DNA from: Streptomyces violaceoruber | GTDB lineage: Bacteria > Actinomycetota > Actinomycetes > Streptomycetales > Streptomycetaceae | Assembly: GCF_033406955.1 (NCBI RefSeq) | Contig: NZ_CP137734.1 | Location: forward strand, 186,001-250,000 | Direction of reading: 5' to 3' | Length of the DNA stretch: 64,000 bases | In this document: in pieces, positions 1-11,200 of the stretch | Layout: each line of letters begins with the position of its first letter | Position numbering within the stretch: the stretch's first letter is position 1 | The notes under the pieces: generated by a model | Seen by the model: the letters and a program-made list of their open reading frames with translations, nothing else | Told to the model about the DNA's origin: nothing | Databases searched by the model: none | Translations under genes and position numbers: made by a program

Positions 1-1446
1 GACCGCGAGGAGCGCCCGGTCCTCGTACGCCGGGAACTCCCCGCGGCCGCGCGACGAGCCGTGCCGTGCCTGCCAGGAGGTCATGGGGTCGTTGAGCACG
101 GTGCCGCCCCCGTCCGCGAGCCGCGCCGGCAACTCCTCTGGCTCGACCCCTTCGACCAGGACGAACCGGTAGCACGTGCGGCTGCCGCCCGGGTCCGGCT
201 CGGCGAGCCAGGCCAGGCCGGGCGGGTCCAGCGGCGGCGTCGGCCCGGGTGTCTCACCGGTCTCGCCGCCCCTGGGCGTGGACAGCAGCTCGCGCCCCCG
301 CTCCGCGGTCAGCAGCGGCCCGAGCAGCGGGTCCGCGATCCAGCCCACCGGTGCCAGGTGGTCCGGCCCCAGCGGCTCCCACGAGGGCAGGGCGCTCGTC
401 AGCTCCCGCCAGGCCGCGTCCGTGTCTCCCCACCGGGCCAGCTCCCTCGCCCGCTCCACCGCCTCTCCGAACGCTCCGGACGCCGTGTACGCGTACGTGC
501 CCTTCCTCATCCCGTCGAGCATCGTCAGCGCCGGTCCCATCAGGTCCGCCTCGGCGCCCCGGAAATGGAACGACAGCGTCCGATCGTCCCGGTAGGAGTG
601 CGCCGCGTGCTCGGCGGTCAGCAGGGGCAGCAGCTCGGGCGTGTACCGCGGGTCCGTGGCCAGGCCGCCGAAGTCCACCATGTAGGTCTTGCCGAGCAGA
701 CGGCGTATCTGGTCGCCGAGTCCGGCGGCTCGCGGTCTGCCGTACGCCCCGGCCTCGTCCAGGAGTCGCAGGGCTCCTTCCCAGTCGCCCCGCAGCGCCT
801 CCAGCCGGGCCTCCTCGACGAGCCCGTCGAGCCTGCGCGTCGTGTCATTGACGAACTCCGGCTCTCCTTCCCCCGGGCAGGCGCGCAGGCGGTGGAACTC
901 GCGGTGCATCTCCCGCATGAACGCACGGAAGCTCGCGTGCCGTTCGGGCGGTGCCGCCCGCCAGCCCGCCCAGGTGTACACGGCCCACTCACCGTCCTCG
1001 TCCACGTCCTCCGGGTCCATGAGGACGTAGGTGGCGTCGGAGGCGACGTCGAGTTGCAGTCCGCGCCGCCAGATGCCCGCCTCCCGCCGCTCCTGCGGCC
1101 CGGCCTCCTCGTCCAGGTCCTCCTCGAACGTGTCCGCCAGGCCCGACGCGTCGTCGTGCCAGCGCGCGTCCGCGGTGCCCGCGAGCAGCCACACGAATCC
1201 GCCCGCGTGCCGCCACCCGTCGCTGACCATCAGGAACTCCCGGTACGACGGGGGCAGGCGCCGGCCCAGGCGCGCCTCCGCCGCCGCGACCCGCTCCTCG
1301 TCGGCGGGCGGGAACCCCAGCCACCGAGACCGCCGGGCGGATGCGTCGTCCGCGCTCCGCGTCTCCCCCTCGGGCTGGCAGTCCGCCCACTCCGCGCTCC
1401 ACTCGACGAGGAAGGGCCGCCAGTCGAACGCCGTCGTATCCGTCAT
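1..1446 (-). CDS. SMI1/KNR4 (SUKH) family protein, C-terminus cut by window edge
   Basis: The reverse-strand frame is open from the ATG at 1444-1446 to base 1 with no stop, giving 482 codons of an incomplete protein. Residues about 42-78 carry the SUKH pattern WLGFPP, an acidic helix, then RRLPPSYREFL and SDGW, as in SMI1/KNR4 proteins. The remainder is a long acidic and tryptophan-rich extension with no motif I can name. SUKH proteins are often immunity proteins for polymorphic toxins, but in Streptomyces many are stand-alone and of unknown role. No toxin gene is visible beside it. It is divergent from the GH18 gene, with 115 bp between their starts. The family call is solid; the function is unknown. 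Confidence 0.8.
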   Translation of the reverse strand, partial: MTDTTAFDWRPFLVEWSAEWADCQPEGETRSADDASARRSRWLGFPPADEERVAAAEARLGRRLPPSYREFLMVSDGWRHAGGFVWLLAGTADARWHDDASGLADTFEEDLDEEAGPQERREAGIWRRGLQLDVASDATYVLMDPEDVDEDGEWAVYTWAGWRAAPPERHASFRAFMREMHREFHRLRACPGEGEPEFVNDTTRRLDGLVEEARLEALRGDWEGALRLLDEAGAYGRPRAAGLGDQIRRLLGKTYMVDFGGLATDPRYTPELLPLLTAEHAAHSYRDDRTLSFHFRGAEADLMGPALTMLDGMRKGTYAYTASGAFGEAVERARELARWGDTDAAWRELTSALPSWEPLGPDHLAPVGWIADPLLGPLLTAERGRELLSTPRGGETGETPGPTPPLDPPGLAWLAEPDPGGSRTCYRFVLVEGVEPEELPARLADGGGTVLNDPMTSWQARHGSSRGRGEFPAYEDRALLAV

Positions 1447-1561
1447 GCGTCCAGGCTGCCATCACCCACTGACAGTGCCGTCCGGGTCGGGAAGACTCGA
1501 AGGGCTTCACTCGGCGCCGGCCGACCGGCCGGGCGCCGGTCACGAGATGGGAGAACGATCA

Positions 1562-2491
1562 ATGAAGTTCACTCCGGTACGGAGCAGGGTGCGCAGGGCC
1601 GCGCTCGCGCTCTCGGCGGTCGCGGCCCTCGCCGTCGGCACGACCGCGACGGCCGCCACGACCGGCGCGGCGGCGGCCCCCGCTCCCCGGAAACAGGGAC
1701 CGACCTCGGTGGCCTACATCGAGGTGAACAACAACAGCATGCTCAACGCGGGCAAGTACACCCTCGCCGACGGCGGCGGCAACGTCTTCGACGTCGCCGT
1801 GATCTTCGCGGCGAACATCAACTACGACACGGGCACGAAGTCGGCGTACCTGCACTTCAACGAGAACGTGCAGCGCGTCCTCGACAACGCCGCCACACAG
1901 ATACGGCCGTTGCAGCAGAAGGGCATCAAGGTCGTCCTCTCGGTACTCGGCAACCACCAGGGTGCCGGTTTCGCCAACTTCCCGTCCCAGCAGGCTGCTT
2001 CGGCGTTCGCCAGGCAACTCTCGGACGCCGTCGCCGAATACGGGCTCGACGGCATCGACTTCGACGACGAGTACGCCGAGTACGGCAACAGCGGCACCGC
2101 GCAGCCCAACGACAGCTCGTTCGTCCACCTGGTGACGGCCCTGCGCGCGAACATGCCCGACAAGATCATCAGCCTGTACAACATCGGTCCGGCCGCCTCT
2201 CGCCTCTCCTACGGCGGCGTGGACGTCTCCACCGACTTCGACTACGCCTGGAACCCGTACTACGGCACCTGGCAGGTGCCGGGGATCGCGCTGCCAAAGT
2301 CGAAGCTGTCACCGGCGGCCGTCGAGATCGGCCGGACCTCGCAGAGCACGTCCGCCGAGCTCGCCCGGCGCACCGTCGACGAGGGATACGGCGTCTATCT
2401 GACGTACAACCTCGACGGCAGCGACCGCAGCGCCGACGTCTCCGCGTTCACCAGGGAGCTGTACGGCAGCGAGGCCGTCCGCACGCCGTAG
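1562..2491 (+). CDS. secreted GH18 endo-beta-N-acetylglucosaminidase (endo H type)
   Basis: A 309-residue protein. A basic N-terminus and an Ala-rich hydrophobic stretch (about residues 11-38) form a signal peptide. The mature part starts near KQGPTSVAYIEVNNN and follows the classical Streptomyces plicatus endo H sequence, as I recall it, almost residue for residue. The GH18 catalytic motif DGIDFDDE lies at residues 163-170, with the last Glu as proton donor and neighbouring Asp residues assisting. The enzyme cleaves the chitobiose core of high-mannose N-glycans outside the cell. The start is set by GGGAGA about 8 nt before the ATG; the much longer upstream open frame has no signal sequence and is not credible. 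It stands alone and is followed by a hairpin at 2534-2560. Confidence 0.95.
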   Translation: MKFTPVRSRVRRAALALSAVAALAVGTTATAATTGAAAAPAPRKQGPTSVAYIEVNNNSMLNAGKYTLADGGGNVFDVAVIFAANINYDTGTKSAYLHFNENVQRVLDNAATQIRPLQQKGIKVVLSVLGNHQGAGFANFPSQQAASAFARQLSDAVAEYGLDGIDFDDEYAEYGNSGTAQPNDSSFVHLVTALRANMPDKIISLYNIGPAASRLSYGGVDVSTDFDYAWNPYYGTWQVPGIALPKSKLSPAAVEIGRTSQSTSAELARRTVDEGYGVYLTYNLDGSDRSADVSAFTRELYGSEAVRTP

Positions 2492-2533
2492 GGCGCCGCG
2501 CCGGGCTGCGACCGGACAACGATGTCATCCATA

Positions 2534-2560
2534 CCCTGCGGCCCACGGGCGGCCGCAGGG
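2534..2560. terminator. bidirectional hairpin terminator
   Basis: A perfect 10-bp stem (CCCTGCGGCC at 2534-2543 with GGCCGCAGGG at 2551-2560) and a 7-nt loop lie between the convergent GH18 gene (stop at 2491) and the PIG-L gene (stop at 2568). There is no U-tract, as is usual in this genus. Confidence 0.7.
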
Positions 2561-2567
2561 CGGCGGG

Positions 2568-3401
2568 TCAGCGCAGTCCGGCGAAGAGGTCGTTCTCCGG
2601 TACGGCCGCGCCGGTGGTGTCCCGGACGCGTACGAAGGTCTCCATGCCCATCAGCTCGCCGAACCTCTCCTTGCCCATCCCGAGGAAGAAGATGTTCTCG
2701 CCCTGGCTGGCGTGGGCGGCCAGGGCGTCGAACTTCTGGCCACTGAAGGAGGTGGTGTCCACCCAGGTGGTGATCTCTTCGTCGGGGAGGCCGATCTCGG
2801 CCATCGCCGCGGCCTCGGCGGGGTCCGGCTCCGGCATGTCCGGATGGAACTCGCGCATGATCTCGCCGAACCGCTGCATCATCGAGCGGGGCGCCGTCGT
2901 CCAGTACACCTTCGGCGTCAGCGTCGTCATCTCCAGTGCCGCCATGGTGATGCGGTGGGCCTGGATGTGGTCGGGGTGACCGTAGAAGCCGTTCTCGTCG
3001 TAGGTGACGACCACGTCGGGCCGGTAGTGCCGCATGAGTTCCGCGAGGCGGGCGGCGCCTTCCTCCACCGGGGTACGCCAGAAGGAACCGGGGGCGTCGT
3101 TGCTCGGCCAGCCCATCATTCCGGAGTCGGCGTAGTCCAGCGTCTCCAGATCGCTGATCTTCAGGATGTCACGGCTCTCCTCGAGCTCCCGCCGGCGCAT
3201 CAGGGCGACGGCCGCCGGATCGTGTCCGGGATCCCCCGGCTTGACGCCTCCCGGCCCGTCACCGCAACCGCCGTCGGTACACGTCACGAGCACCGTGCGG
3301 ATGCCCTCCGCCGCGTACCGCGCCAGGACCCCGCCCGTGCTCGTGGCCTCGTCGTCGGGGTGGGCGTGCACGGCCATCAGCGTCAAGGGTCGGTCGGTCA
3401 T
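2568..3401 (-). CDS. PIG-L family zinc deacetylase (MshB/Mca-like)
   Basis: A 277-residue cytoplasmic protein. The zinc site of the PIG-L/LmbE fold is clear: AHPDDE at residues 13-18 and GHPDH at 141-145. A VVTYDENGFYGH segment is typical of mycothiol deacetylase and mycothiol-conjugate amidase relatives. Family members hydrolyse N-acyl groups from GlcNAc-inositol or from mycothiol conjugates, the main thiol system of actinobacteria. The sequence is not that of the housekeeping Mca as I remember it, so the exact substrate is open. The start is the ATG preceded by AGGAGGA (reverse strand), with spacing about 8. The longer open frame upstream is coding noise. Confidence 0.85.
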   Translation of the reverse strand: MTDRPLTLMAVHAHPDDEATSTGGVLARYAAEGIRTVLVTCTDGGCGDGPGGVKPGDPGHDPAAVALMRRRELEESRDILKISDLETLDYADSGMMGWPSNDAPGSFWRTPVEEGAARLAELMRHYRPDVVVTYDENGFYGHPDHIQAHRITMAALEMTTLTPKVYWTTAPRSMMQRFGEIMREFHPDMPEPDPAEAAAMAEIGLPDEEITTWVDTTSFSGQKFDALAAHASQGENIFFLGMGKERFGELMGMETFVRVRDTTGAAVPENDLFAGLR

Positions 3402-3644
3402 GGAAAAGTCCTCCTGCTGGGATACGTCATGCTCCGGACGCGGCGGGCGCGGATGCGGCGCCGGTCCCTCCGCCGATGCAACAGCGTGTGACGGCTCCCC
3501 TGTTCCCGGCCCGCCGCCGCAGGTTACCGCCACGGGCCGTCGCCGGCCGGGCGGGCGGTGTTCAGCTCGGCGCCACCGGACGGTCGGCGCGGGTGAGCAG
3601 CATGCGCACTGATCGCCATCCGTCACCCGGTCCGTGGAGCCCAG

Positions 3645-5534
3645 ATGAGCACAGAGGAACAGAGCAGTGGTCGCCGTCACCCGGACAGACGCGTGCTGTT
3701 GCGTGCGGCGGTGGCCGTGCCGGCGGCCGGTGCCGCCGTCGCCGGTACGGCCACCGTCCCGGCGCAGGCGGCCGATGCGGCCGGCCCGTCCGGCGGCCGC
3801 TTCGATGCCGACAGTCCGCGGTTCGCCCTGGCGGTGCTGCCCGACACCCAGTACCTATTCGACGCCGACAGCGCCGATCCGGCCCCGCTGCGGGCGACGT
3901 TCCGCCACCTCGTCACCGAGCGGGCCGCGGCCAACATCGCGTTCATGATGCACCTCGGCGACGTCACCGAGCACGGCACCGAGGCCGAGATCGAACTCGC
4001 GGCCGACACCTTCCGCGTCCTGCACGGCCGCGTCCCGTACAGCGTGCTGGCGGGCAACCACGACATCCGCTCGTCCACGGACGACCAGCGGGGCGACTCC
4101 GCCTACCTCTCCGCCTTCGGGCCCGACCGCTACCGGTCCATGCCGACGTTCGGCGGTGCCTCGCCCGACGGCTACAACAGCTACCACGTCCTGCGGGCCG
4201 GCGGGCGGCAGTGGCTCGTCCTCGCCCTGGACTGGCGGGTCTCCGAGCAGGGGCTGGCATGGGCGCAGGGGGTGCTCGACCGGCACCCGGCGCTGCCGGC
4301 GGTGCTGACCACGCATGACATCGCCTGGTCCGGTGACGACGGCGAGGCCCGGCTGTCCGACCACGGTCAACGCCTGTGGGACGGCCTGATCAAGGGGAAC
4401 GACCAGGTCTTCCTGGCGCTGGGCGGGCACTACTGGCCGCCCGGCCGCACCGTACTGACCAACGACGCCGGACACGACGTCCACGTCCACATCACCAACT
4501 ACCAGGACCGCTACTACGGCGGCGCGGGCATGATCCGCACCTACGGCTTCGACCTGGTGCGCGGGGTCGTCGACGTGGAGACGTTCTCGCCCTGGTTCCT
4601 CGCCCGGGACCCCGCGGCGCGCTCCCCGCTGGCGGCCGAGACGCTGGAACTCACCGGCCCCACCGACCGGTTCACGCTCGACATCGACTTCGAGGAGCGG
4701 TTCGCCGGCTTCGCCCCCGTGCCCGCGTCGAAGCCCCGGCCGGCCCGGGCCGTGATGCCCCGCGGCACCCTCGCCTACTGGCGCTTCGACGCCTCGGGAA
4801 CGGGCGCGGCCCAGCGGCCGGGTGCGCCCCTGCCCGACGGCACCGTGGTCAAGGACCTCACCGGCCGGGGAAACGACCTGACCGTGCGCCGGCTGCACTC
4901 CTCCGGGGCCGAGGCGCTCACCTGGTCGCCGGAGCACCACCGCGGTCAGCCCGCGCACGCCAGCCTCCGCTTCGACGGCGGTCAGGGCCCCGACCGCGGT
5001 GCCGTCCTCACCACCGCGGACGGGGCGGCCCTGAACAGCGAGAAGTTCCCGCGCGGATACACCATCGAGACGTTCGTCCGGCTGCCCGAGCCGTTCGAGG
5101 GCAACCACGACTGGATGGGCATCCTCAGCTGGGAGGGCCGCAACGGCGACGCGGGCAAGACCACCGGCTGGTCCCCGCTGGAGCCGACGTGCAGCCTCAA
5201 CCTCTCCCCCGAGCGGTTCCTCCAGTTCGTGGTCTACCCGCACCGCCAGGACGCCGACCCCACCTCCTGGAGCCATGCGGTGCCGGTCGGGCGCTGGATG
5301 CACATCGCCGTCGTCAACGACGGCCGCCGCACGGTGATGTACGTGGACGGCTCGAGGATCGCGCGCAATCCCGCACAGCCGTCGACCGGGATCGCCACCC
5401 TCGGCAAGCCCTTCGTCCTGGGCGGCACGCAGTTCGACGAGCGGTTCGGGCAGGGCTTCTACGGCTGGATGGGCGACACGCGGATCGTGGGGCGGCCGCT
5501 GCCGGTGCGGGAGTTCCTCACTCCCCTCGGCTGA
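3645..5534 (+). CDS. Tat-exported calcineurin-like phosphoesterase with C-terminal LamG-like domain
   Basis: A 629-residue exported protein. The N-terminus has a twin-arginine-like signal (RRHPDRRVLLRAA then an Ala/Val-rich core to about residue 43). Residues about 58-330 are a metallophosphoesterase with motifs PDTQY (66-70), HLGDVTEHG (103-111), GNHD (137-140), a TTHD motif and a GGHYW segment. Residues about 370-629 form a concanavalin-like LamG domain (LAYWRFD, NDLTVR, YTIETFVRL, WMHIAVVNDG, RIVGRPL). The catalytic half probably hydrolyses an extracellular phosphoester and the second half probably binds a glycan or surface polymer; substrates are not deducible. Its 3-prime end overlaps the convergent histidine-phosphatase gene by 17 bp. 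Confidence 0.88.
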   Translation: MSTEEQSSGRRHPDRRVLLRAAVAVPAAGAAVAGTATVPAQAADAAGPSGGRFDADSPRFALAVLPDTQYLFDADSADPAPLRATFRHLVTERAAANIAFMMHLGDVTEHGTEAEIELAADTFRVLHGRVPYSVLAGNHDIRSSTDDQRGDSAYLSAFGPDRYRSMPTFGGASPDGYNSYHVLRAGGRQWLVLALDWRVSEQGLAWAQGVLDRHPALPAVLTTHDIAWSGDDGEARLSDHGQRLWDGLIKGNDQVFLALGGHYWPPGRTVLTNDAGHDVHVHITNYQDRYYGGAGMIRTYGFDLVRGVVDVETFSPWFLARDPAARSPLAAETLELTGPTDRFTLDIDFEERFAGFAPVPASKPRPARAVMPRGTLAYWRFDASGTGAAQRPGAPLPDGTVVKDLTGRGNDLTVRRLHSSGAEALTWSPEHHRGQPAHASLRFDGGQGPDRGAVLTTADGAALNSEKFPRGYTIETFVRLPEPFEGNHDWMGILSWEGRNGDAGKTTGWSPLEPTCSLNLSPERFLQFVVYPHRQDADPTSWSHAVPVGRWMHIAVVNDGRRTVMYVDGSRIARNPAQPSTGIATLGKPFVLGGTQFDERFGQGFYGWMGDTRIVGRPLPVREFLTPLG

Positions 5535-6192
5535 GCTGCTCCACGGTGGCTCCGGTGGGGTCGTCCGGGCCCGGCGTGAGGGGCACCGGCCCCAGGGACT
5601 CGCCCTCCCAGAGCAGCGCCCGCCATCCCTGCCCGGGCGAGCCGGAGAGGATGACGATCCCGGTGTTCGCCAGGGGGTGCCGCTCGGCGTAGTCGACGTC
5701 CACGTTGTCGGCGCGCGCCGCCACCCACATGCGGATGGCGGCGCCGTGGCTGACCAGTGCCACGGTCTCCGCACCGGTCTCGTGGGCCTCGGCCACCACG
5801 GCGTCGAAACGGGCGAGTGCCTCTGCCCCGTTCTCGCCCCCGGGCATACGCAGCCCGACGTCCCCGGCGGACCAGGCGAACGCGGTGTGCATGTAGGTGC
5901 GCGCCGCGTCGTCGTCGCCGCGCATTTCCAGGTCGCCGGCGGTCAGCTCCCGGATCCCGGCCCGGACCCGGACCTCCAGTCCGGTCGCCGAGGCCAGCGG
6001 GGCGGCGGTCAGCTGCGTGCGTACGAGCGTCGACGCGTACAGTGCGCCGATCTCCTCGGACGCCAGGGCCCCGGGCAGCGCCGCCGCCTGTTCCTGGCCG
6101 AGGGCGGTCAGACCGGGGCCCGGCTCGGCCGTGTCCAGGAGGTGCTTGAGGTTGGACGGGGTCTGACCGTGCCTGATGAGCAGGAGACGCAT
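5518..6192 (-). CDS. histidine phosphatase family protein (phosphoglycerate mutase-like)
   Basis: A 224-residue cytoplasmic protein opening with MRLLLIRHGQTPSN, the family signature whose His is phosphorylated. The second catalytic His lies in VALVSHGAAIRMW, and the acidic proton donor is probably in the ELTAGDLE region. Members range from phosphoglycerate mutases to broad small-molecule phosphatases; nothing here narrows the substrate. I start at the ATG of MRLLLIRHG rather than 18 codons earlier, because the RHG motif normally sits within the first ten residues. It overlaps the 3-prime end of the convergent phosphoesterase gene by 17 bp. The next gene upstream runs in the same direction about 75 bp away. 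Confidence 0.88.
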   Translation of the reverse strand: MRLLLIRHGQTPSNLKHLLDTAEPGPGLTALGQEQAAALPGALASEEIGALYASTLVRTQLTAAPLASATGLEVRVRAGIRELTAGDLEMRGDDDAARTYMHTAFAWSAGDVGLRMPGGENGAEALARFDAVVAEAHETGAETVALVSHGAAIRMWVAARADNVDVDYAERHPLANTGIVILSGSPGQGWRALLWEGESLGPVPLTPGPDDPTGATVEQLSRGE

Positions 6193-6267
6193 GCGACGGG
6201 GACTTTCTGCGGGACGACGGAACGACGGGCATCTCCACTCTGCCACGCGCCACGGGTGTCCCGGGTC

Positions 6268-7509
6268 TCACCAGTCGTGCACCGTGCCGTCCGAGAGGCG
6301 GTTCACGGGCAGGTAGGCGGGCTCGTAGGGGAAGCGGGCCGCGGCCCCGTCGTCGAGTTCGACGCCGAGGCCGGGGGCCTCGCCGGGGTGCAGGAGGCCG
6401 TCCTCGAAGCGGTAGGAGGTGCGGAACACCTCAAGGGTGTCCGGGGCGTGGCGCATGTACTCCTGGATGCCGAAGTTGTGCACGGCGAGGTCGAGGTGGA
6501 GGGCGGCCGCCATGCCCACGGGCGAGATGTCGGTCGGACCGTGCATACCGGATTTGATGCCGTACACGGCGGCCATGTCGAGCAGTTTGCGTACGGCGGT
6601 GATGCCGCCGGTGTGGGTCACCGCCGAGCGGACGTAGTCGATCAGCCGTTCCTGGAGCAGCGTGGTGTAGTCGTGGACGGAGTTGAAGACCTCCCCGATG
6701 GCCAGCGGCGTGGTGGTGTGCTCCCGGATCAGCCGCAGTGCCCCCTGGTCCTCGCCCGGGGTCGCGTCCTCCAGCCAGAAGAGGTCGTAGGGTTCGAGGT
6801 CCTTGCCGAGCCGCGCCGCCTGGATGGGCGTCATGCGGTGGTGTCCGTCGTGCAGCAGGGGGAGTTCGGGGCCGAAGGTGTGCCGTACCGCTTCGAAGAC
6901 CGTGGGCATGTGGCGCAGGTAGGCGCGGGTGTCCCAGGTCTCCTCGGTGGGGCGCGGGTGCGCGGCGCCGGTGCGGCGGGCGGGTTCGTAGTCGTAGCGG
7001 TCCCCGTCGCCGGCGGCGGAGGCGGCGACGCCGTACACGGAGTCCAGACCGGGGATGCCGCTCTGGATGCGGACGGCCCGGAAGCCGTCCGCCAGGTGTT
7101 CGCGCACCGAGTCGAGCAGTTCGGGTATGTCCCGGCCCGAGGCGTGGCCGTAGGCCAGGGCGCCCGTGCGGCAGGCGCCGCCGAGGAGTTGGTACACCGG
7201 CATGCCCGCCGCCTTGCCCTTGATGTCCCACAGCGCCATGTCCACGGCGGCGACGGCCGCCATGGTGACCGGACCCCGGCGCCAGTAGGCGCCCCGGTAC
7301 AGGTACTGCCAGGTGTCCTCGACGGCGTGCGCGTCCCGCCCGAGCAGCAGCGGGGCCACATGCTCGCGCAGGTAGGCCTCGACGGCCAGTTCGCGCCCGT
7401 TGAGGGTGGCGTCGCCGAGGCCGGTGAGCCCGTCCTCGGTGGTGATGCGCAGGGTGACGAAGTTGCGTCCCGGGCTGGTGACGACGACGTCGGCGGCGGT
7501 GATCTTCAC
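6268..7509 (-). CDS. manD: D-mannonate dehydratase family protein (enolase superfamily)
   Basis: A 413-residue cytoplasmic enzyme of the ManD subgroup. The metal ligands of the enolase barrel are in place: Asp221 (LLHDGHHR), Glu247 ([10 protein letters not shown]) and Glu273 (AIGEVFNS), followed by [13 protein letters not shown] and the usual C-terminal Trp. True ManD enzymes dehydrate D-mannonate to 2-keto-3-deoxygluconate in hexuronate catabolism, but the subgroup also contains low-activity D-gluconate dehydratases and members of unknown substrate. No uronate isomerase, kinase or aldolase is adjacent, so the physiological sugar acid is uncertain. The next gene upstream encodes a secreted aldose dehydrogenase in the same orientation; a sugar-oxidation link is possible but is only inference. 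Confidence 0.88.
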   Translation of the reverse strand: MKITAADVVVTSPGRNFVTLRITTEDGLTGLGDATLNGRELAVEAYLREHVAPLLLGRDAHAVEDTWQYLYRGAYWRRGPVTMAAVAAVDMALWDIKGKAAGMPVYQLLGGACRTGALAYGHASGRDIPELLDSVREHLADGFRAVRIQSGIPGLDSVYGVAASAAGDGDRYDYEPARRTGAAHPRPTEETWDTRAYLRHMPTVFEAVRHTFGPELPLLHDGHHRMTPIQAARLGKDLEPYDLFWLEDATPGEDQGALRLIREHTTTPLAIGEVFNSVHDYTTLLQERLIDYVRSAVTHTGGITAVRKLLDMAAVYGIKSGMHGPTDISPVGMAAALHLDLAVHNFGIQEYMRHAPDTLEVFRTSYRFEDGLLHPGEAPGLGVELDDGAAARFPYEPAYLPVNRLSDGTVHDW

Positions 7510-7561
7510 AGGGTCGTTCCTCCTCGGCGACGCGCGCCCGGTGGTCAGGCCCGTGCCGGGG

Positions 7562-8701
7562 TCACGCCGGGTCGACGCGGGAAACCGTACCCCCGATGGC
7601 GAGGACGTAGAGCTCCCCGTCGCCGTCCTGGGCGAAGGACACGACCTCGCCGCCGTTCACCCCGAGGTCGTGCTCGCCGGTCACCCGGCCGTCCTCGATC
7701 TCCAGGGAGCGCAGGGTGCCGTCGCAGTAGTCGCTGTAGACGTACTGTCCCGCGAGCCCGGGGACCGCCTCACCGCGGTAGACGTAGCCGCCGGTGACGG
7801 AGCAGCCGAGGCCGGTGCGGTCGTACTCGTGGATCGGCGGAACGTGGTTCGCGGGCTCGGTGCCGCCGCGGAAGGGGTGTGTGCCCTCCATCTGCGACCA
7901 GCCGTAGTTCTCGCCGCCCGGGCTGCTCGCGGGCGCCCAGTCGATCTCCTCCCAGTCGCTCTGGCCGACGTCGCCGATGAGCAGGTCGCCCGAGCCGGCG
8001 TCGAAGGAGAACCGCCAGGGGTTGCGCAGCCCGTACGACCAGATCTCGCCCCTGGCGTCCGGGTCGTCGGCGAAGGGGTTGTCCTCCGGGATCGCGTACG
8101 GGTCGCCGCCCTGCGGGTCGATCCGCAGCAGTTTGCCCAGCAGGGTGTCGAGCTTCTGGCCGTTGCCCTGGGGGTCGCCGCCGCCCCCTCCGTCGCCGAG
8201 CGCGATGTAGAGGTAGCCGTCGGGGCCGAAGGTGATGGCGCCGCCGTTGTGGTTGGACTCGGGCTGCTCCTGGGTCAGGACGGTGCGCCGGGTGTCCTCC
8301 CGGACCGTGCCGTCCTGGACGGCGAACTCGTCGACGGTGGAGGTGCCCTCGAGGTCGGTGTAGGAGAGGTAAAGGTGCGCGAACCGCTCGTCGAAGGCCA
8401 GGCCGAGGAGGCCGCGTTCGCCGTCGGTGGTGGTCTCGTCGGAGATGTCGAGCACGGGTTCGCCGAGTCCGTCGTCGCCGAGGACCCGGACGGTGCCGGC
8501 GCGTTCGGCGATCCAGACCGTGTCCTGCGGGCCCGCGGCACCGGCCGTCGGGTTCTGGGCCCGGGCCACCTCGGTCAGCGCGATCTGCGCCGCGGATCCG
8601 GATGTGCGGGACTCGTCGGCGGACGCCGTGGCCAGGGCCAGGGATCCTACGAGACCGAGTGTTGCGACGATCGCCGACATTCTGGTGCGCGTGTTCACCA
8701 T
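7562..8701 (-). CDS. secreted glucose/sorbosone dehydrogenase-like protein (PQQ-dependent type)
   Basis: A 379-residue protein with a signal peptide ([21 protein letters not shown]..., cleavage near residue 27). The mature part is a six-bladed propeller of the GSDH family: [95 protein letters not shown] and [11 protein letters not shown]. These are the motifs of soluble PQQ aldose dehydrogenases, where the NHNGG His is the catalytic base. Whether the cell supplies PQQ cannot be told from this window. The start ATG follows CGGGAGG on the reverse strand; an upstream open frame of 35 codons has no signal character. Confidence 0.88.
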   Translation of the reverse strand: MVNTRTRMSAIVATLGLVGSLALATASADESRTSGSAAQIALTEVARAQNPTAGAAGPQDTVWIAERAGTVRVLGDDGLGEPVLDISDETTTDGERGLLGLAFDERFAHLYLSYTDLEGTSTVDEFAVQDGTVREDTRRTVLTQEQPESNHNGGAITFGPDGYLYIALGDGGGGGDPQGNGQKLDTLLGKLLRIDPQGGDPYAIPEDNPFADDPDARGEIWSYGLRNPWRFSFDAGSGDLLIGDVGQSDWEEIDWAPASSPGGENYGWSQMEGTHPFRGGTEPANHVPPIHEYDRTGLGCSVTGGYVYRGEAVPGLAGQYVYSDYCDGTLRSLEIEDGRVTGEHDLGVNGGEVVSFAQDGDGELYVLAIGGTVSRVDPA

Positions 8702-8852
8702 GGCCTCCCGGAGGCGGTGAGTGGGGGGAGTGCACCTGACTGCCCGGTCCGGACCTGGGGCCGCCCGGGCCGGCCGACGACACGGGTGGGGGGTCTCGCC
8801 GGCCACCGCCGAGAATAGGGGGTCGGGCGTTTCAGGCCCAGACCAATACGCG

Positions 8853-9434
8853 CTACTTCTGGTCGGCCCCGGGCGGTCCGTCCAGGACCGTGGGAACGTA
8901 CTCCAGCAGCTGGAGCCGGCCGTCGAAGGTGCGGCTCCCGACGAGGTCGAGGGTGACGTCCGGGTACTGGTCGAAGATCCTTTCCCTGCCCGTCGCCCCG
9001 GTGATGACCGGGAAGACGACCACCCGGAAGCGGTCGACCAGACCGGCCCGGAGCAGCGAGCGGCACAGGGTGAGGCTTCCCAGGGTGCGCAGGGGCCGCG
9101 TCCCGTGCCGTTTCATGTCCCGCACGGCCGGGACCGGGTCCCCCGGGACCAGTTCCGTGTTGTCCCAGGACAGCGGGGTCCGGAGGGTCGAGGAGAACAC
9201 CACCTTGGGCATCGCGGTGATCCCCTCGAAGCCGGGATCGTCGGGCATCTCGCGGGCGAAGCCGGACATCAGCCGGTACGTCGTGGCCCCCATGAGGCTC
9301 GTGTGCTGCTTCTCGGCGTCCCCGTCGAGCCAGGCGAGGTACTCGGGGCCCTCCATGCCCCAGAAGCCGGGCCAGCCGTCCGCGGCCGCGTATCCGTCGA
9401 GCGAGATGATGAAGTCGACCATGAGACTTGCCAT
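8853..9434 (-). CDS. dihydrofolate reductase family protein (RibD C-terminal-like)
   Basis: A 193-residue protein with the DHFR/RibD-C fold: an FIISLDGYAAADGW start, GATTYRLM, PKVVFSSTL, RTLGSLTLCRSLLRAGLVDRFRVVVFPVITG and a C-terminal LQLLEYVP strand. Proteins of this family in actinobacteria are mostly uncharacterised NADPH reductases and not true folate enzymes. The start is the ATG at 9432-9434, preceded on the reverse strand by AGGGAGGAA at ideal distance. It is divergent from the leader ORF and monooxygenase at 9589/9698, so the 154 bp between them must hold both promoters. Confidence 0.85.
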   Translation of the reverse strand: MASLMVDFIISLDGYAAADGWPGFWGMEGPEYLAWLDGDAEKQHTSLMGATTYRLMSGFAREMPDDPGFEGITAMPKVVFSSTLRTPLSWDNTELVPGDPVPAVRDMKRHGTRPLRTLGSLTLCRSLLRAGLVDRFRVVVFPVITGATGRERIFDQYPDVTLDLVGSRTFDGRLQLLEYVPTVLDGPPGADQK

Positions 9435-9520
9435 CGGTCCGTTCCTCCCTGCGGTGGGTCTGCCAGGTCTGCCTACCGGATACGACCGCTGCCGGGCCCG
9501 AAAGTCATCGCCGAAAGGGA

Positions 9521-9551
9521 TTGGACGGGCTGAGCACCGCACTTGTAGCCT
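9521..9551 (+). promoter_or_regulatory. putative housekeeping-type promoter for leader ORF and monooxygenase
   Basis: TTGGAC at 9521-9526 and TAGCCT at 9546-9551 are separated by 19 bp. The predicted start near 9558 would give a 5-prime leader that includes the strong Shine-Dalgarno and ORF at 9574-9642. Spacing is long, so this is a tentative call. Confidence 0.4.
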
Positions 9552-9588
9552 GCACCCGACCGTGACACCGCCCGAGGAGGTGAGACCC

Positions 9589-11176
<1,588 letters not shown>

Positions 11177-11200
11177 CCCGGCGGCCGACGGGCCGGCCAC

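Noticed and set aside
61..2979. Very long plus-strand open frame of 972 codons at the window start
   Set aside because: It runs antisense to the SUKH gene and out of frame through the endo H gene, with Arg/Pro-rich arbitrary composition. Such frames are normal in 72 percent GC DNA.
3429..3491. Arg-rich 20-codon ORF upstream of the exported phosphoesterase
   Set aside because: It has no convincing ribosome site, lies about 150 bp from the next gene with other starts between, and its composition is what random GC-rich sequence gives. No hairpin links it to a downstream start.
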